Under the pieces are notes generated by a model that searched no databases, was not told the DNA's origin, and was given only the letters and a program-made list of their open reading frames with translations. From positions 1 through 64,000 of the forward strand of contig JAVSML010020349.1 in NCBI GenBank assembly GCA_038503035.1: DNA of 64,000 nucleotides. The letters run 5' to 3'. Below, in pieces: positions 23,601-35,639 of the stretch. The first letter of the stretch is position 1. The number at the start of each line of letters is the position of its first letter. Origin of the DNA: Crocodylus rhombifer (lineage: Eukaryota > Chordata > Crocodylia > Crocodylidae). The position numbers and the translations under genes are program-made.

Positions 23601-26325
23601 GTTTCCATGTAATACTACAGTGTTACTATGGTGATAACAGATTCACTAGAGGTTTCATTTAATAAAGCAGGGTTGCAGATTAGTATCTGTATAGTTACCA
23701 TAGTTTTGTTCAAACAGTTGTGCTTCTACTATAGTTTTATGACCAAACTGATGGTATTACCTCTGGGTTTAGGTTTTTCCTTGAGAATCTTCTATTTTTA
23801 AGTGTATATTTTGTAGCAGAGGAAGCTCCTATTTAATTTCTTCAGTTGGTCTGCCCCTCAAATACTGGTAAATAGGGACGTCTGAGAATTCGAACACCAA
23901 ACCCATTTTGCTCAGTGGCTTTCCCATAAAATGGTTAAACACTGAATTAACTCCATACTAAGTGATGTAGTAAGTTTCAGGCCTAATCCTGCACAAGATT
24001 CCCCAAAGAAACTGAAAAGTTTGGGAACAAAACTAACTTTGATCAGGGCCTGTATAATTGGCTCTTACACCTATTACTGAGTGAGTGAGTAACAAAGGAG
24101 GACATCCAGCTCTCGACTCCTACTCAGTCAGGGGCCCAAAGTCAAAATGTCTATTTAATTATTTAAAGCTAATCGACTGTGATCTGATAGATAGCTAGAG
24201 GCAAATTGGGCTCTAAGTTCCACTTCTATAAACTCCGGTGGACTTGAATGTTGTTACTCTGGATAAGCATAATTTGGCCTTGAAGCCCTACTTGGAGTCC
24301 TGGTCTACCCTGCCTTGCACTTGGGTGACTTACTGATGTGCCAAGCAGTTAATACAGACCGGCACTATGTTCACCTTCGCTTTACACAGTCATGAATTAT
24401 GATGCACGGTGTAAGGCAGTGGAGAACTGGGCCCAGGGTAAGCTAAATTCATCCCTCACCTCCGCTTTGATCTGGCTCCAGCAGAATTCCAGCTGGCTGG
24501 AAGGGTGTGGAATCTTTTCCTTCATTTTCTGGGGCCCTGTGTACTTTGAGGTGATCTGGAGTTAACCGGTGACATCAAGTGGTTCAGTATTTTGGACCCT
24601 TCTACCTTCTGTGAGAACAAGAGGAGCTGCTAGCTCCTTTTTATGCCTTAATAATAAAAACAATACTTAATAACAATAATAATTAATGATGATGGTCACT
24701 CTCCAGCTGGACACATGTGATCTGTATTGCCTCAGCGTTATTCCCAGGCAGATCTTCATTGGTATTCGGTGCACTGCCATGTCTGTCACTGCTCTGTGCA
24801 CTCCAGGTCTGGAATCCTCGGGGAGCCTCGCAGCTGTCAAATTGACTTCCATCATTTCTTCCTGAGCCCAGAGACAAATTATCCAGCCAGCCATCAGACT
24901 AGACTCTGCGATCGAACCTGCAATTTCTAAGTGATAAAACCCCATGTCCCAATTCAGACAAATAGTTCAGTGTCTGCAAAAGGAGGGACAGTTGGGGGTA
25001 GAGAGAGACCGTTTGCTTTTCCTCTTCCTTTTTTTTAAAATTCTTTGAAAGTTGCTATCAGGCTGGAGATCTCTTAACAAACAAGACAGAGATATTCAGG
25101 GGCTAATGACTTGGCAAGTCCGGAGTGAGTCACCGACACATATCAGCTCTGAGCCCCACAGGGAGAGACAGCTGTTTCTAGGGACTCCCAGTGCTGCTGA
25201 GAGGTTCAGGAACTGCAAATTGCAGCAAGCCACAAATTTAAGAGCTTAGTGCTGGCCTCAGAAAGAGGAAAGCACTTGACTAAGAGCCTGGGATGATGAA
25301 GTGAACTGGAAAGGATTTTCCTTGCTTTTTCACTAGCTTTGACTGGAGGAGGAAAGGTACTTCAAGTCTGTTATAGGCACAAAAAAGGAAACTGCGACAG
25401 CACAGGGAATGATTCCCCCAACCCAGGAAAAAGATATGAAATTGCCAAGTGAGAACATTATCAAGTCAAGTAGCATAGTGGAAATATTCATCCATTTCCA
25501 CTCCCTTCCCCAGCCCAGTTCCCAGCCGCATTTGCATCTCTGAGGGCCTGAGCTAGGTCTCTAACCTACAGCTGGTTTCTCAAACTGGCAGGTGTCAAAA
25601 ATGGAAAATTTGTGCTTCACTGTCAACCTGTAGAACCAAGATGAAGAGTCAGGTGACCAAGAGTCAGAGCTCAATCCATTGCCTTTATTTTGGATGCATA
25701 GTGACAGAGACGGGCTACAGGCTCAGTCCATGGGGAAATTGTTTGCAACCATTGCAGCCCCAGGAGTCTAGCACCACTTGCCATCCTGGACATCCTTGGA
25801 GGCCTACTGGAATTTTCAAGCTTCCTTTGTCCATTGTACCTCTTTAAGGAGAGCGACAGTAGTTTACATCTTGGCAGGGACAACACTGCCCTTAATCTTT
25901 CCGTGTGATATGTGACCAGAATCCAGTGTATTACATCCTATGGTGTTTCCCATGAGTGGCTGTGACTGCCCAGATGTCTGCTGCCAAAATATCTCTTTTT
26001 CCAGCTCCTCTTTGTGTAAAGGACCAGTGGTCTAGCTGGTGCCTACCTTCCATCCCAGCAGTGGCTGCATTTCCTTAGCACTCCTTGTAGCCTGGAGCAC
26101 TTTGGGGTCTGTTGGAACAAAATAAGATGGGAACTAAACAGTTGAACCAGGCCAATCATTAGATGGAGGCCAAGCTTTATTCAATTGTTCTACTTAATCA
26201 CAGAAAAGGAGGGAACCATGTTTTATTTTAAACTGCAAGTTTGTCTGTGTGTCTGAAGGGGGTAGGTGTGCCCCCAATTTAGGAGTCTAGGTTAACTCTG
26301 CACACTTCACTCAACCTGCAATATA
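20604..26325. other. Single-copy noncoding DNA, no gene seen
   Basis: Largely unique, AT-rich DNA. A-rich runs occur at 21822-21833 and 22918-22942. An MIR/L2-like tail is listed at 22425-22530. Phrases such as 'CCCTGATTCTGCAAGCTTCT' (22270) and 'CAGGCCTAATCCTG' (21657, 23978) belong to old amniote dispersed repeats. No frame has coding features. Confidence 0.55.
22425..22530 (+). repeat. MIR/L2-type 3' tail remnant
   Basis: 'ACAGGGCCTAGCACAGTGAG' followed by 'GCAAGGGCTCCCTGGTGCTA' and 'CAGAAATACAG' follows the usual order of the amniote tail 'agcgcctagcacaatgggg', then 'ctcctaggtgctac', then 'aatacaa'. Confidence 0.45.
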
Positions 26326-26520
26326 AGACATTACACATAAACCAGTGTAAGTGATCATAAACTGGTTTAAAGCTGCCACAGAACAGACATTCAGCGCACA
26401 TAAACCAGTTTGAAAATGGCTGAAACTGGTTTGAGATCAACCTGGTTGAATGGAGTATCAGACTTATCTGCTTTGGGTCAAACTGGTTTATGAAATGTCT
26501 GTCCCAGACCCTGCACTAGA
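26326..26520 (-). repeat. AAACTGGTTTA-rich dispersed repeat, fragment
   Basis: Inverted and direct copies of AAACTGGTTTA alternate here. The wording 'GAACAGACATTCAGCGCACA', 'AAATGGCTGAAACTGG', 'GAGTATCAGACTTA' and 'GTCTGTCCCAGACC' recurs in reverse complement at 42070-42240 and 55150-55310, and in the same sense at 32318-32410. Only one terminal part of the family is present. It looks like a non-autonomous DNA element; I do not recognise a named family. Confidence 0.65.
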
Positions 26521-29500
26521 GGCAGCAAAACTAAAGCTGTCTTCTGCTGGAGTTGATCTGAATTTGCTACTGCATGCATCTCAAACGGCGACTGGAATAG
26601 TACTTATCTGGCAGTCTTTTGGTGTGTTTTACATGTTACCCATTTGAGGCTCACAGCATCCCAAAGAGGCAGGTAAGTATTATCCCCATTGTGCAGAGGA
26701 ATAAACCCAGATACAGAGAAGCTAAGGGCCAAATTATGGCTGCTTTATTCAAATAGAAAAATTATTCAAGCCTCACATAGAGAAGGCAAGTCAGATTGTA
26801 CCTAAGAATCAGTTCTTGCTTCAGTCAATCAATGGAATAATTCTCCAAATAGTGCTGAACCAGCCCAACATGAATTACTAGAAATCATACAGTAACCCTC
26901 TTACAGCTGAGTATAGAACCCAAGAGTCCCAAGTTCCTCTTTCCTTTTCTAACCACTTGATTTTACCAGCTCTTCTGCAGGGTTCTGCTTCTCCATTTTT
27001 TTTATTTTTTTTTCCTGAAGACTAAAACATCAAGAAAAACCTTCCAGGAAGTCCTTGTTTCACATGAGAATTTTACTTAAAGCTGCAGCAACTTAACTGG
27101 TGCTTCTACATCACGGTTTGTCTAACAAGGATTTAGAGTCTTGACAGTGAGTGTGAAGACACAGGAAAGAAAGTGGCTGTCCAGAGACAGTGATTGTTCA
27201 AAGTGTGCTGAAAGAACAGCAGCTCAGCAGAGGAAGGGATGATTGCAAGATGGGCTAAGAGGAAACTTTTAAGCTTGTTTAAACTTGGTTAAATTCAATA
27301 TTGAGATCTAAGACCAGCCCATGGATAAGAAGATCTTTCACCTTGGAAAAATCCAGTCTGAGTGGTGTCCAGGTGGAGAAGCAAACACCAGTAAGAACAG
27401 GAGTGCTTGTGAAGTGCACGTTTCTTGGGGAGTGTCAAGCAGGCACACCATGTGAAGTGGAAAATGTGGTGCCTCTAGGAATCAGTGGTTTGGGGCTTTT
27501 GCTTGACCTTGAAGTGTACCCCCAGTCCCAAGGGACTGTGCAGCTTTTCTTGTTTGTGGATAATATGTAAAAGGAAGATTGTGTCAAACAGGTAAACTGG
27601 CTGCTGTGCTTGGATGAAGCCTGCTATTAAAATCGACATTTAATTTGACTTGGAAATACAACACTCACTCTTCTTGTGTGAAAAACAAAAGCCACAACAA
27701 TTGGACAACCATGCCGCTGTTATCAAACCACATCTTCCCCTCTATCTACCCAAGCTTTTCAGAAAACCCAATTTAATTCCCCTACCTAAACCCCTCGGTG
27801 ACACCTGCAGATGCGTCCCCCTCCCTTGTAAAACAAAACTGACTGGCATTGGCTTCACACCTAGAAAGTTAAGAGCACACCTTTTACTACAGATCCACAA
27901 ACTTCAAATCCACAAGGGGCCTAGACAGGGCCAACTCAGTGCGGTTGGCCGCCTAGGGGAGGCATGAAGCACCAGCCTGCAAGCTGTACTTCTCTTCCAT
28001 GCATATCTGAGACTGAGATCTGATCCAACGAAGAGCCTGGGAGAAAAATACTATATTCAATGGCTGACTTGTTTTCTTGGTGACTTCCCTATTAACTTTC
28101 ATCCAACTCTCCCTATGCCTGGAGGACCCTGGGTTAATGAGCAACAGTCCACAGTATGCCCACCTCCTGAGCTTTTCCAAACTCTAGGCAGTGTCACAGT
28201 AGCCACCAGCTCCTAAAAGGCAGTTTTTAAGCGCTATATTTAAAACACATTTTTCTATCTCACTAATCTTAGCATTTCCTACTCCATTCTTTCTTTTAAA
28301 AGGAGGGCCAAGCTGAGGTATGAAGACTCGTGTAGTAACGAAACAAATCAAAAGTCCAGAAATGAAGAGCAAAGGGAGTATTGGAGGAAACATTCATTCT
28401 TCATTTGCCAGCTCTGACTGGGCCTGTGAGGTTCCAAATGGAAATTTAAGGCTTCAGCCTTGACCTTTAAACTATACGTAGGGGATCTGCTTCGCTGAGG
28501 GTCTCGACACCCTCTCTAGGGGATTCTGCTACTCTTGTGATGAGCAGTACCCAAGCTGAAGCTGCAAGAGGGACCTGCTGGCAGGCCATTCATCTACGCT
28601 GATCCAGACTAACCCAGATCTGTTCCCCTTAGGGCTTAATACAAAGCTTAGGTGTCTGGGATGTTTTGTGATGGTTTATTAACAGTCTGTGTGCAGCTGA
28701 ATTGACTGCTCTTCTGCCATTGTTGTTGGCATGCACTGTATACTTAAATTGTGAAGATGCCCAGAGCTTAGGATAAAGGTCTTCACATTTTAAATATGAA
28801 AAATTGTGTTCAGGGTTAGATCTGAAAGTGGTGGAATCTGTGGTATTTCAATTTCCATAGCATTCTGAATTAGGTCAGTATTGCAATCAGATAGGAAATG
28901 TCTTAAAGATCTGCACCCTCCCTTTCTGCACCCCCTCCCTTCACTCATCTCTCTCTGTGACAGCTGTCAGATACAGTCCAAACCAGATGATGCACTCAGC
29001 AACCTAATTCTGCATTCTGTCTGTCTCCCTTTTCAGCCCTGCTTATACTAATACCAGTGGCTAGCTTCCAAGGTTTCTGAATTGCACTGAATGAAAGAGA
29101 GCCATGAAAAGGTCAGAAAAGTTCGTAAATTACTGCAGTATTTCAGCATCACAGAGGTAAGAAAATTGCATGTAATAAGGCACTGAACAAGAACTGATTT
29201 TAAAAAATAAGAAACCCTGCCCAGGCATTCCCAAATAAAGAGAGCACCTTTAAGACTTTCCTTCACATTTGCCTAAAAGGCTTTAGTGGTAGGAGAGGTG
29301 CATGAGTCATTCTCACTCTCGTGCGCTCTCTCTCTCTAGAACAGGAAAGCTTACAGAGGGTGGAGGCATGTCATCGCACAGTGTGGTACACTTTAAAATA
29401 TCAGCTGAAATGACTAGGCTGAAGAAGTAGGAGGATTGATATTAGTCAGACACTATTACGCACTACAGAAGATAAGGGCAGAAGGAATTACTGGACAAGC

Positions 29501-32317
29501 ATAAGCCACTTGGTCCAACCTTTTAATATGAGTATCTTGATTTCAAATCTCTTCACTTTTGCTTTAGAATGTCTCCATCTCCGTTTTGCCTTGTACTGTG
29601 AGTATTATCTTCACCACTCAGAATTACCACCAACTGATTTTTTTTCTTAATAGGAGCTGTTAGAGAGAAAGAGGGCAGGGCCCCATGGAGGTGACCTCTA
29701 ACCCTGTTGCTTCCCAAATCACTAGAGCAGTACAGGGATTGTTGCGGTGTGACCTGGTGTGAAAGATGAGGATCTGTGTAGGCCAAGAGATGATTGATAT
29801 GATTTTTGAATGATCAAGCAATTCAACTACATCCATTTGCAGAGCATCCTCCAAAACCCATCTGGGATGCCCTGAGCATGTTCCTGAGACATCCCAGCAA
29901 CAGTAGCAACCAAGTGACTGAACTGAGGTCCACTGAGATCTCCAAGAGCCCCATGACTCCTGTGGGCTTCAGCACCCAAATGAGTTCCTGTTTGCTCCAT
30001 CTCAGGAGCTGAAAGCACTTTACAAACATTAAGCATGGTGTGGGAGGGGGGTAAATTATAGGCTGTAAGGAGATGCTCTTAAACTCATATTACACAGTGC
30101 AGGGTGAGATACAAATTCAGTGACCTGGCTGACATCACAGGAGTTGCACCTTTCCACAAAGCAAACCTAGGAGCCTTGTCTCCCAGTCTTGAATATACCA
30201 TACATGCTTTTGAAATCCTGAAGAAAATGCTGAAATCACACCTGCAAGAAAGAGCCTGGATAGAGAAAACAAAATCCTGCCTTGTGCTGCTGTGCTGTTG
30301 CAAGCCTGGATGCCTCTAAAGAGCTCTGGAGTGTTGTCTGTCTCATACACTGGCTTCCTGAAGGTGGCCCTACAGCTACGTTGTGCACAAGGTGTGCTGC
30401 AGTTAGCACATGTGGTGGCTGGGTCAGGAAGTCGTTCGTTTTCAGAAGAGCAATATACAATACCTGGTAGCTGGACATGGTGATGGTTCCATCCTGCTCA
30501 GCACCTGGCATTATGCCTCACCCTTTCTACCACCACTACCCTTTCATAGCCTCTTCCAAAAAAAAGTTTAAGACTTTGGCCCTACACTTATAAGATCACC
30601 TTCCCTACCAATAATTTCCATTTCATCCTTTCCATCAAGCCAATGGGAGGCCCATGAATAAAGCTACAACAGGATCCAGTCCTCTTTTCTAGATGAATTT
30701 TTAACAGGATGTATTTCATTAAATAGCCCAGATCTTGTCTATTTTCCATAGTTCTTTATCTTTGTGCAGTGCATCTGATAACCTCATATGTCATAGTTAG
30801 CCAAGCCAACAGTGAAACGTACAACAGGCCTTCTTAGTTGTCTGTGACTAACTTAAGTGATTATAGATCTAATGAAGCTATTTGTAGTGGATTTAGCAGA
30901 AATATTTTTCAGCCTGTTTGCTCTTTGCATCCCTTAATTATAGTCAGCAATTCTGGTCAAAGTTTTTCAACTTTCAGTGACACTTTTAAAGGGAAAAAAC
31001 CCGACAATTTTCTGACCAACTCTGACATACTCTTAGTACTGTGTCCTTTCTGATCCCTTCTTTCAAATGCCAAAGAAACTGCTGTCATAAATTCCCAACC
31101 ACATAAAATGTTGTGCTAAATTTTTTGAAACGTTTTGACTCTGAGTATTATCACAATCACAGCATCATCCAAATTCTCACAAATAAAGAGTATTAGGGAG
31201 TATAAAGCCCATTGCTTTTATTCACAAGAGGGCTCTAATTGCTGGTATTATCAGATCAAGTCAAGTCATTCCTTAAAATATCCAGAGCAGTTTGCCCATC
31301 CCTATCATCAGTTTGCCCTGTAGCTAGGCCACAGCTTGCTTAATGAGGATATGTACAGAAATCTTCTCCTGAGATCCACGGTACTTAGGAGAACAGAAAT
31401 GTCAGGCAAAAAGAATCCTCTCCTGTTTTTCCTGCCAAAATTTGGTTTATTATGGGGTCCTTTATGCCTTGTTTTCCCATGATCAGAAGCACCCAACCTT
31501 CTTATTCAAAGGCATAATCTTAGCAACTTTGAATTCTGCTTATTTCAACAGCAGGTCTGTAATCTACATTGAAAGGAGCAGGCAGATGTAGACTCAACTG
31601 ATAATTCCATTTCTGTCTCTCTGGGGGGGAAGGGGAGTGCAGCTTCTGCACCTGGAGCATAGCAGCAGAGAGACCTTCTCCCCCCCACCCCCATTTTGCC
31701 TGTATTTTCTTATAATTGCAAAATAACACTTACCATTCCCTTGTGAGAACTTTTTCTCCCAGTATATGCAATGGCTGATCTCTCATTGTTTGAAATACAC
31801 TTTTCCTTCTTCTCTATATGTAAAATAATTCCTGCCACTCCACTGCACTCCACTCCACATAGTGCTTTTAAAGGCAGCAGTAAAGATAGGCAGATACTAA
31901 AAGCAGTTTATAAGGAAAAGCACGGCAACAGTCAGCCTGTCTATACCTGTTTCACACACAATACCAATCAGCCTAAGCTCAGCACCAAGGATGCACAAAC
32001 TAGGGGAGGTGAAAGAAGGACTGCTTTTGTCTGTATCCTGCATCTTGTGGGTTCCTAAGAGCTCTAAGAGATGTGTAGCTGCTTTGCATTTCGTCGGTTT
32101 GCAGAGTATTATGGTGAAAAGCAACAAGTGCTTCTCTCTGGGAGATGTTCTCTTAACCCTTTAGTATAATTGGTTAATTTTAGGATTAAGAGAAGGGGTC
32201 TTGCTCTTTATGAGACAGATTTTCTAATGTTGTCTTCATGATAAATTCTGAGGTGTCTAGATTTGTTTTCATTCTGGTGTGAAACATTTTGATTTCAATA
32301 AGTGTGTGTGTGTAAAT
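26521..32317. other. Noncoding DNA, mainly single copy
   Basis: No coding signature. An antisense MIR interrupted by other sequence lies at 26660-26960. A CT-rich run is at 29308-29338. 'AAGCACTTTACAAACATTAA' near 30014 resembles another MIR end. The area 29810-30500 has modest open frames on both strands with no motif. Confidence 0.55.
26660..26960 (-). repeat. MIR-type SINE, antisense, interrupted
   Basis: The first part (26672-26730: 'AGTATTATCCCCATTGTGCA', 'GATACAGAGAAGCTAAGGGC') and second part (26895-26955: 'TCTTACAGCTGAGTATAGAA', 'CCCAAGAGTCCCAAG', 'CTAACCACTTGA') are consecutive in the reverse complement of reptile MIRs. About 165 bases of unrelated sequence beginning at 'GGGCCAAATTATGGCTG' separate them. 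Confidence 0.5.
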
Positions 32318-33004
32318 GACTGAAATTGGTTTTGAGATAAACCTGGTTGAATGTAGTATCAGGCTTAACTGATTTGGCTCAAACCAGTTTATGCAATATC
32401 TGTCGCAGACCCTTTGCTGGTTTAAGATAAATCGGACAGCCCCAGCATCCTGGTATGCTCTTTGGGCTGGTGGGGGCTCTCTGCTCTGCTGCAGGGCTGG
32501 AGCTCAGCAGAGACTTGCAGGCACAGCAGGGTCTGTCTGGCTTCTCCTTGTTACACAGTATTATTCCACCCTTGTCCCCTCTGCCTTATGCAGACACCTC
32601 TCAGCATTAGCTAGCAGACCACATACTGGCTACGGTTGGTGCTGTAGGAGAGGACAGAGGCAGACAGGCTTTTTGGAGCTAATCAACAGGTAGCTTGATG
32701 TCCTAACGCTGAGTTAGGGGCAATAAACATTTTCTGCTGGGCAGCTCAGGAGGGAGGTGGGAATAGTTGGAGGAACCAGCCCCAGCCTGACCATGGCCTG
32801 TTCAGCTCTGCCCTGTGGAAGGTTTAGGAAAGGGAGAGCTGCTTTAGCACTCCCTGACCTCTAGCCTAAGCCACTGCAGGCCTGTGCCTGCATTTCTGGG
32901 ATGTCTGTCTGCATTACAAACTGATTTAGCCTAGCCAGGTTAGACTAACCTGCAAAGATTGAATCAATTCAGCCTCAGACTTTTTGAATGTTTGTCCCTA
33001 GCCT
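32318..33004 (-). repeat. AAACTGGTTTA family, near complete copy, antisense
   Basis: Read in reverse, this copy starts with GGCTAGGGACAAACATTC, continues with 'GATTGAATC' wording and a GC-rich middle, and ends in AAACTGG motifs. It therefore matches both ends of the copy at 40981-42240 in the opposite direction. The terminal 'GGGACA(G/A)ACATTCA' pairs with 'TGAATGTCTGTTC' at the other end of related copies, suggesting terminal inverted repeats. The middle (32430-32900) differs between copies. Confidence 0.65.
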
Positions 33005-34976
33005 GTATGTCTTGATATACACTGGGGGGAGGGGGTGGGGGAGAATTAACTGAACATTTTCTAGCCAGCAATAACTCTGAGCCTTTTAGAAAATCTAGGA
33101 CTTAGTGCTAAATGGGCACCAAACTCTTTTGAAAATCTGACCCCACTTGTGGGTATTGAGCTCTTGAAAATCATGGCCGTGAACTGTTTGCTCAGTAATA
33201 ACCTCAGGGCTAGATTATGAGTTGAGATATCCTAATTAAAGGGTTACTCTGCCTTTACACAAGTCTGTCTGAGGTCAGAATCTGACCAAAAGGCATCCTC
33301 CACACTGTGATTGTTTGCACCCCTGGCTGCACAGATATAAACCCCCTACTGTCAGTGTGCTACATGTGTAGCAAAAATGCCCTGCATTAGTGTTGTACAT
33401 ACTCCAGTTTCAAATAGATCTTTTTCAAAATCTGTGCAGACCATCCCTGAGGGAGATTGTGTTAAGGCCATAAAGATTTTTGCTGCAGTCAGTGACCGCA
33501 TACTCTCTGGGTAGTGCTCCTAGCTGCTAATTTCAACATCAGACATAAAATAGGTCACTTCTGTGGCTTTGAATTCTCCAGTGTATCTGTACAGGTGACC
33601 TCCCAGCAGTGACCTACAATCAAGAGAGGTGGGCTGGAGCACCAACAATTTCCTCACAGCATGATCCTTCCAATGCCTTTTCCTAGGCTTTTTTCTTTCC
33701 TTATTTTTTTTTTAAGTAGGTCAAGCTTGCAAACTGCTAAGACTCTGTAGACCCTTCATTCATTTTATCACTCTGTCGCCCAGCATGGTACAGAGCAGCT
33801 GCTTCCTCATGGCTGAGCATTGGCAGCATGGATGCAACATAAATACAGTTAGGGAAAGATGAAATACATGCTAGTTTTAAATCAAAACAGCCACCCAAAC
33901 TGCAGCCTGTGGTATTAGCTCAGAGAAGACCCACTGACACCAGCTGCAAAACATTCTGCTTACAGCCAGTATCATCCTCCTGCCTCCCCCCTTCAGAATT
34001 TGTTCCTTGGTTTTCTACAGCTCCTATCATCTTGCCACCCATGCACTTAAAAATACTGCTATGTTCAGCTAGTGCAAATCTTAGCTTAATTGATTGAAAT
34101 GATGCTGTGCTGATTTACACCAGCTGACAGGCTGGCCTGGCCTACTGACTTCTTTAAAGCTATATTAGCATATGGTAGTCTGTGGTCTGGCCCATTACTT
34201 TGAATAGGGATGTGCTGATTTACATCATCTGGGGATCTTGTGCCTCTGCTAGTATCTTCCTGCTTCTCTGTGTTTTACTCTCTTATTTTTTTTTTACCAA
34301 TGATGTTGCATCCAAATAGAAAACTAGTTCAGACTGTGCAGCTGTCTAGTTAGACCCTCATGTCTTAGAGGTTTCGCCCCGTGACAGCCAGGAATACTCC
34401 ATGGGGCTGTCTTGGGCTCAGACTATGGGATCCTCTTCATGCCAGGCAGGCACATCAGTGCTCTACTAGTAATAGAAAAGACAGATTGTTCAAATGCATT
34501 TTGACTGTTTGTGGGCAAACCCTATAGAGACCTAAACAATATGATGCAGCTCTGGCTTTATCCAACTTTCTTTGGCCTGGAAGTCATGCAAATCCAGGAG
34601 ATCTTCAGCATCAACTAGTTCCAGCTGAGAACAGCATAATGGAAATCCCTTAGTACACTATTTTCACTACCAGTTACATGTGGCCCCCATGAAGCTTTAA
34701 AGTGAATATATTCATTTGGTTACTTTTTTTCAAGTTACTCAAAATCTAACTGAATCTGCAGTAATGCTTTTATTTGAGTTCTTGGCAAACTTCCCATTGG
34801 CCCTTACCTTCATATGGCTGAGATTTTGATGATGAAAAATGTTTGTAGTGAAAAACTAATTGAATAATTGATTGATTATTTAAAATGGGAATGTATTGAA
34901 TAATGGTTGCATTAGTATTAGTGACATAGCAGGCAGATAGTCATAGGAAAGAGATCTTTATTAAGCGTTCCTGGGA
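33005..34976. other. Single-copy noncoding DNA with old palindromic repeats
   Basis: No gene. 'TTTTGAAAATCTGACCCCAC' near 33128 and 'TGCTGATTTACACCAGCTGA' (34108) with its echo 'GTGCTGATTTACATCATCTG' (34212) are pieces of old amniote foldback repeats. The rest appears unique. Confidence 0.5.
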
Positions 34977-35374
34977 GCATCTACACATGCAATTAATGCT
35001 CATGAATAAACTCCGGAGCTTCTTGCTCTGGAGTTTATTGCTCCCGGGTACTCAGTTTGAACGTGCACCCAGGACCACAGCACGTGAGCTGAGTCAGAGC
35101 AGCCCTACATGGTATGGGGCCTGGGAGGTAAGCCTGCCAGCCTAAGGCTGCTCCCTCCAGATCAACATGCTGTGGAGAGACTGGCTGGGGCACAAGGGTG
35201 CTTCAGCACAGGGCTAGCTGTCAGGCAGCCCTCACACTGGAGCACCCTTGTGCACCAGCCAGCCGGGGTAGCATCTACATGTGCACGACTGTGGAACAAA
35301 AAACTTCACAGCAGGATAGTAGCTGTGGAATCAATTGATTTACTCCAGCCTAATAGGGGTGCATGTCTAGACGC
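34977..35374. mobile_element. Short terminal-inverted-repeat element
   Basis: The ends GCATCTACACATGCA (34977-34991) and TGCATGTCTAGACGC (35360-35374) are inverted copies with 13 of 15 matches. A subterminal hairpin (35005-35019 with 35025-35039) lies just inside the left end. The interior is GC-richer than the flanks, with no transposase. I could not define a target duplication, so the superfamily is open. Confidence 0.55.
35005..35039. repeat. Subterminal hairpin
   Basis: AATAAACTCCGGAGC at 35005-35019 pairs with GCTCTGGAGTTTATT at 35025-35039, 14 of 15 positions, with a 5-base loop. It is the kind of subterminal palindrome common in MITE-like elements. Confidence 0.85.
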
Positions 35375-35469
35375 GCAACATTTACTGTGTAGCTAATTAG
35401 TCTACTTATTAGTAAATGTCTTATGTAGCCATCTCATTTAACTAGCACTGAGGCTACTCTGGGCAAGGA

Positions 35470-35560
35470 CTGTAATTTGTTTTGCGTTTTATACAGAACT
35501 TAACACAGTGAGATCCTGCTCATTTGTATCCCAGCATTATCACAGTATTCTAATATTATA
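35470..35560 (+). repeat. MIR/L2-type 3' tail remnant
   Basis: 'GGGCAAGGACTGTAATTTGT', 'ACAGAACTTAACACAGTGAG' and 'ATCCTGCTCATTTGTATCCC' follow the order of the amniote tail 'gggcagggactgt', then 'cagcacctagcacaatggggt'. Diverged. Confidence 0.4.
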
Positions 35561-35590
35561 AAAGCCTAAGTCTGGCTGTAATGCTTTATC

Positions 35591-35629
35591 TGCACTCTGA
35601 TTGGCTGATAAACAGCCAATCAGAGTGCA
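35591..35629. repeat. Perfect 17-bp inverted repeat
   Basis: TGCACTCTGATTGGCTG (35591-35607) and CAGCCAATCAGAGTGCA (35613-35629) pair perfectly round a 5-base loop ATAAA. The outer flanks AATGCTT and AAGCATT extend the pairing imperfectly. Both arms carry an ATTGG/CCAAT box. Confidence 0.95.
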
Positions 35630-35639
35630 AAGAAGCATT

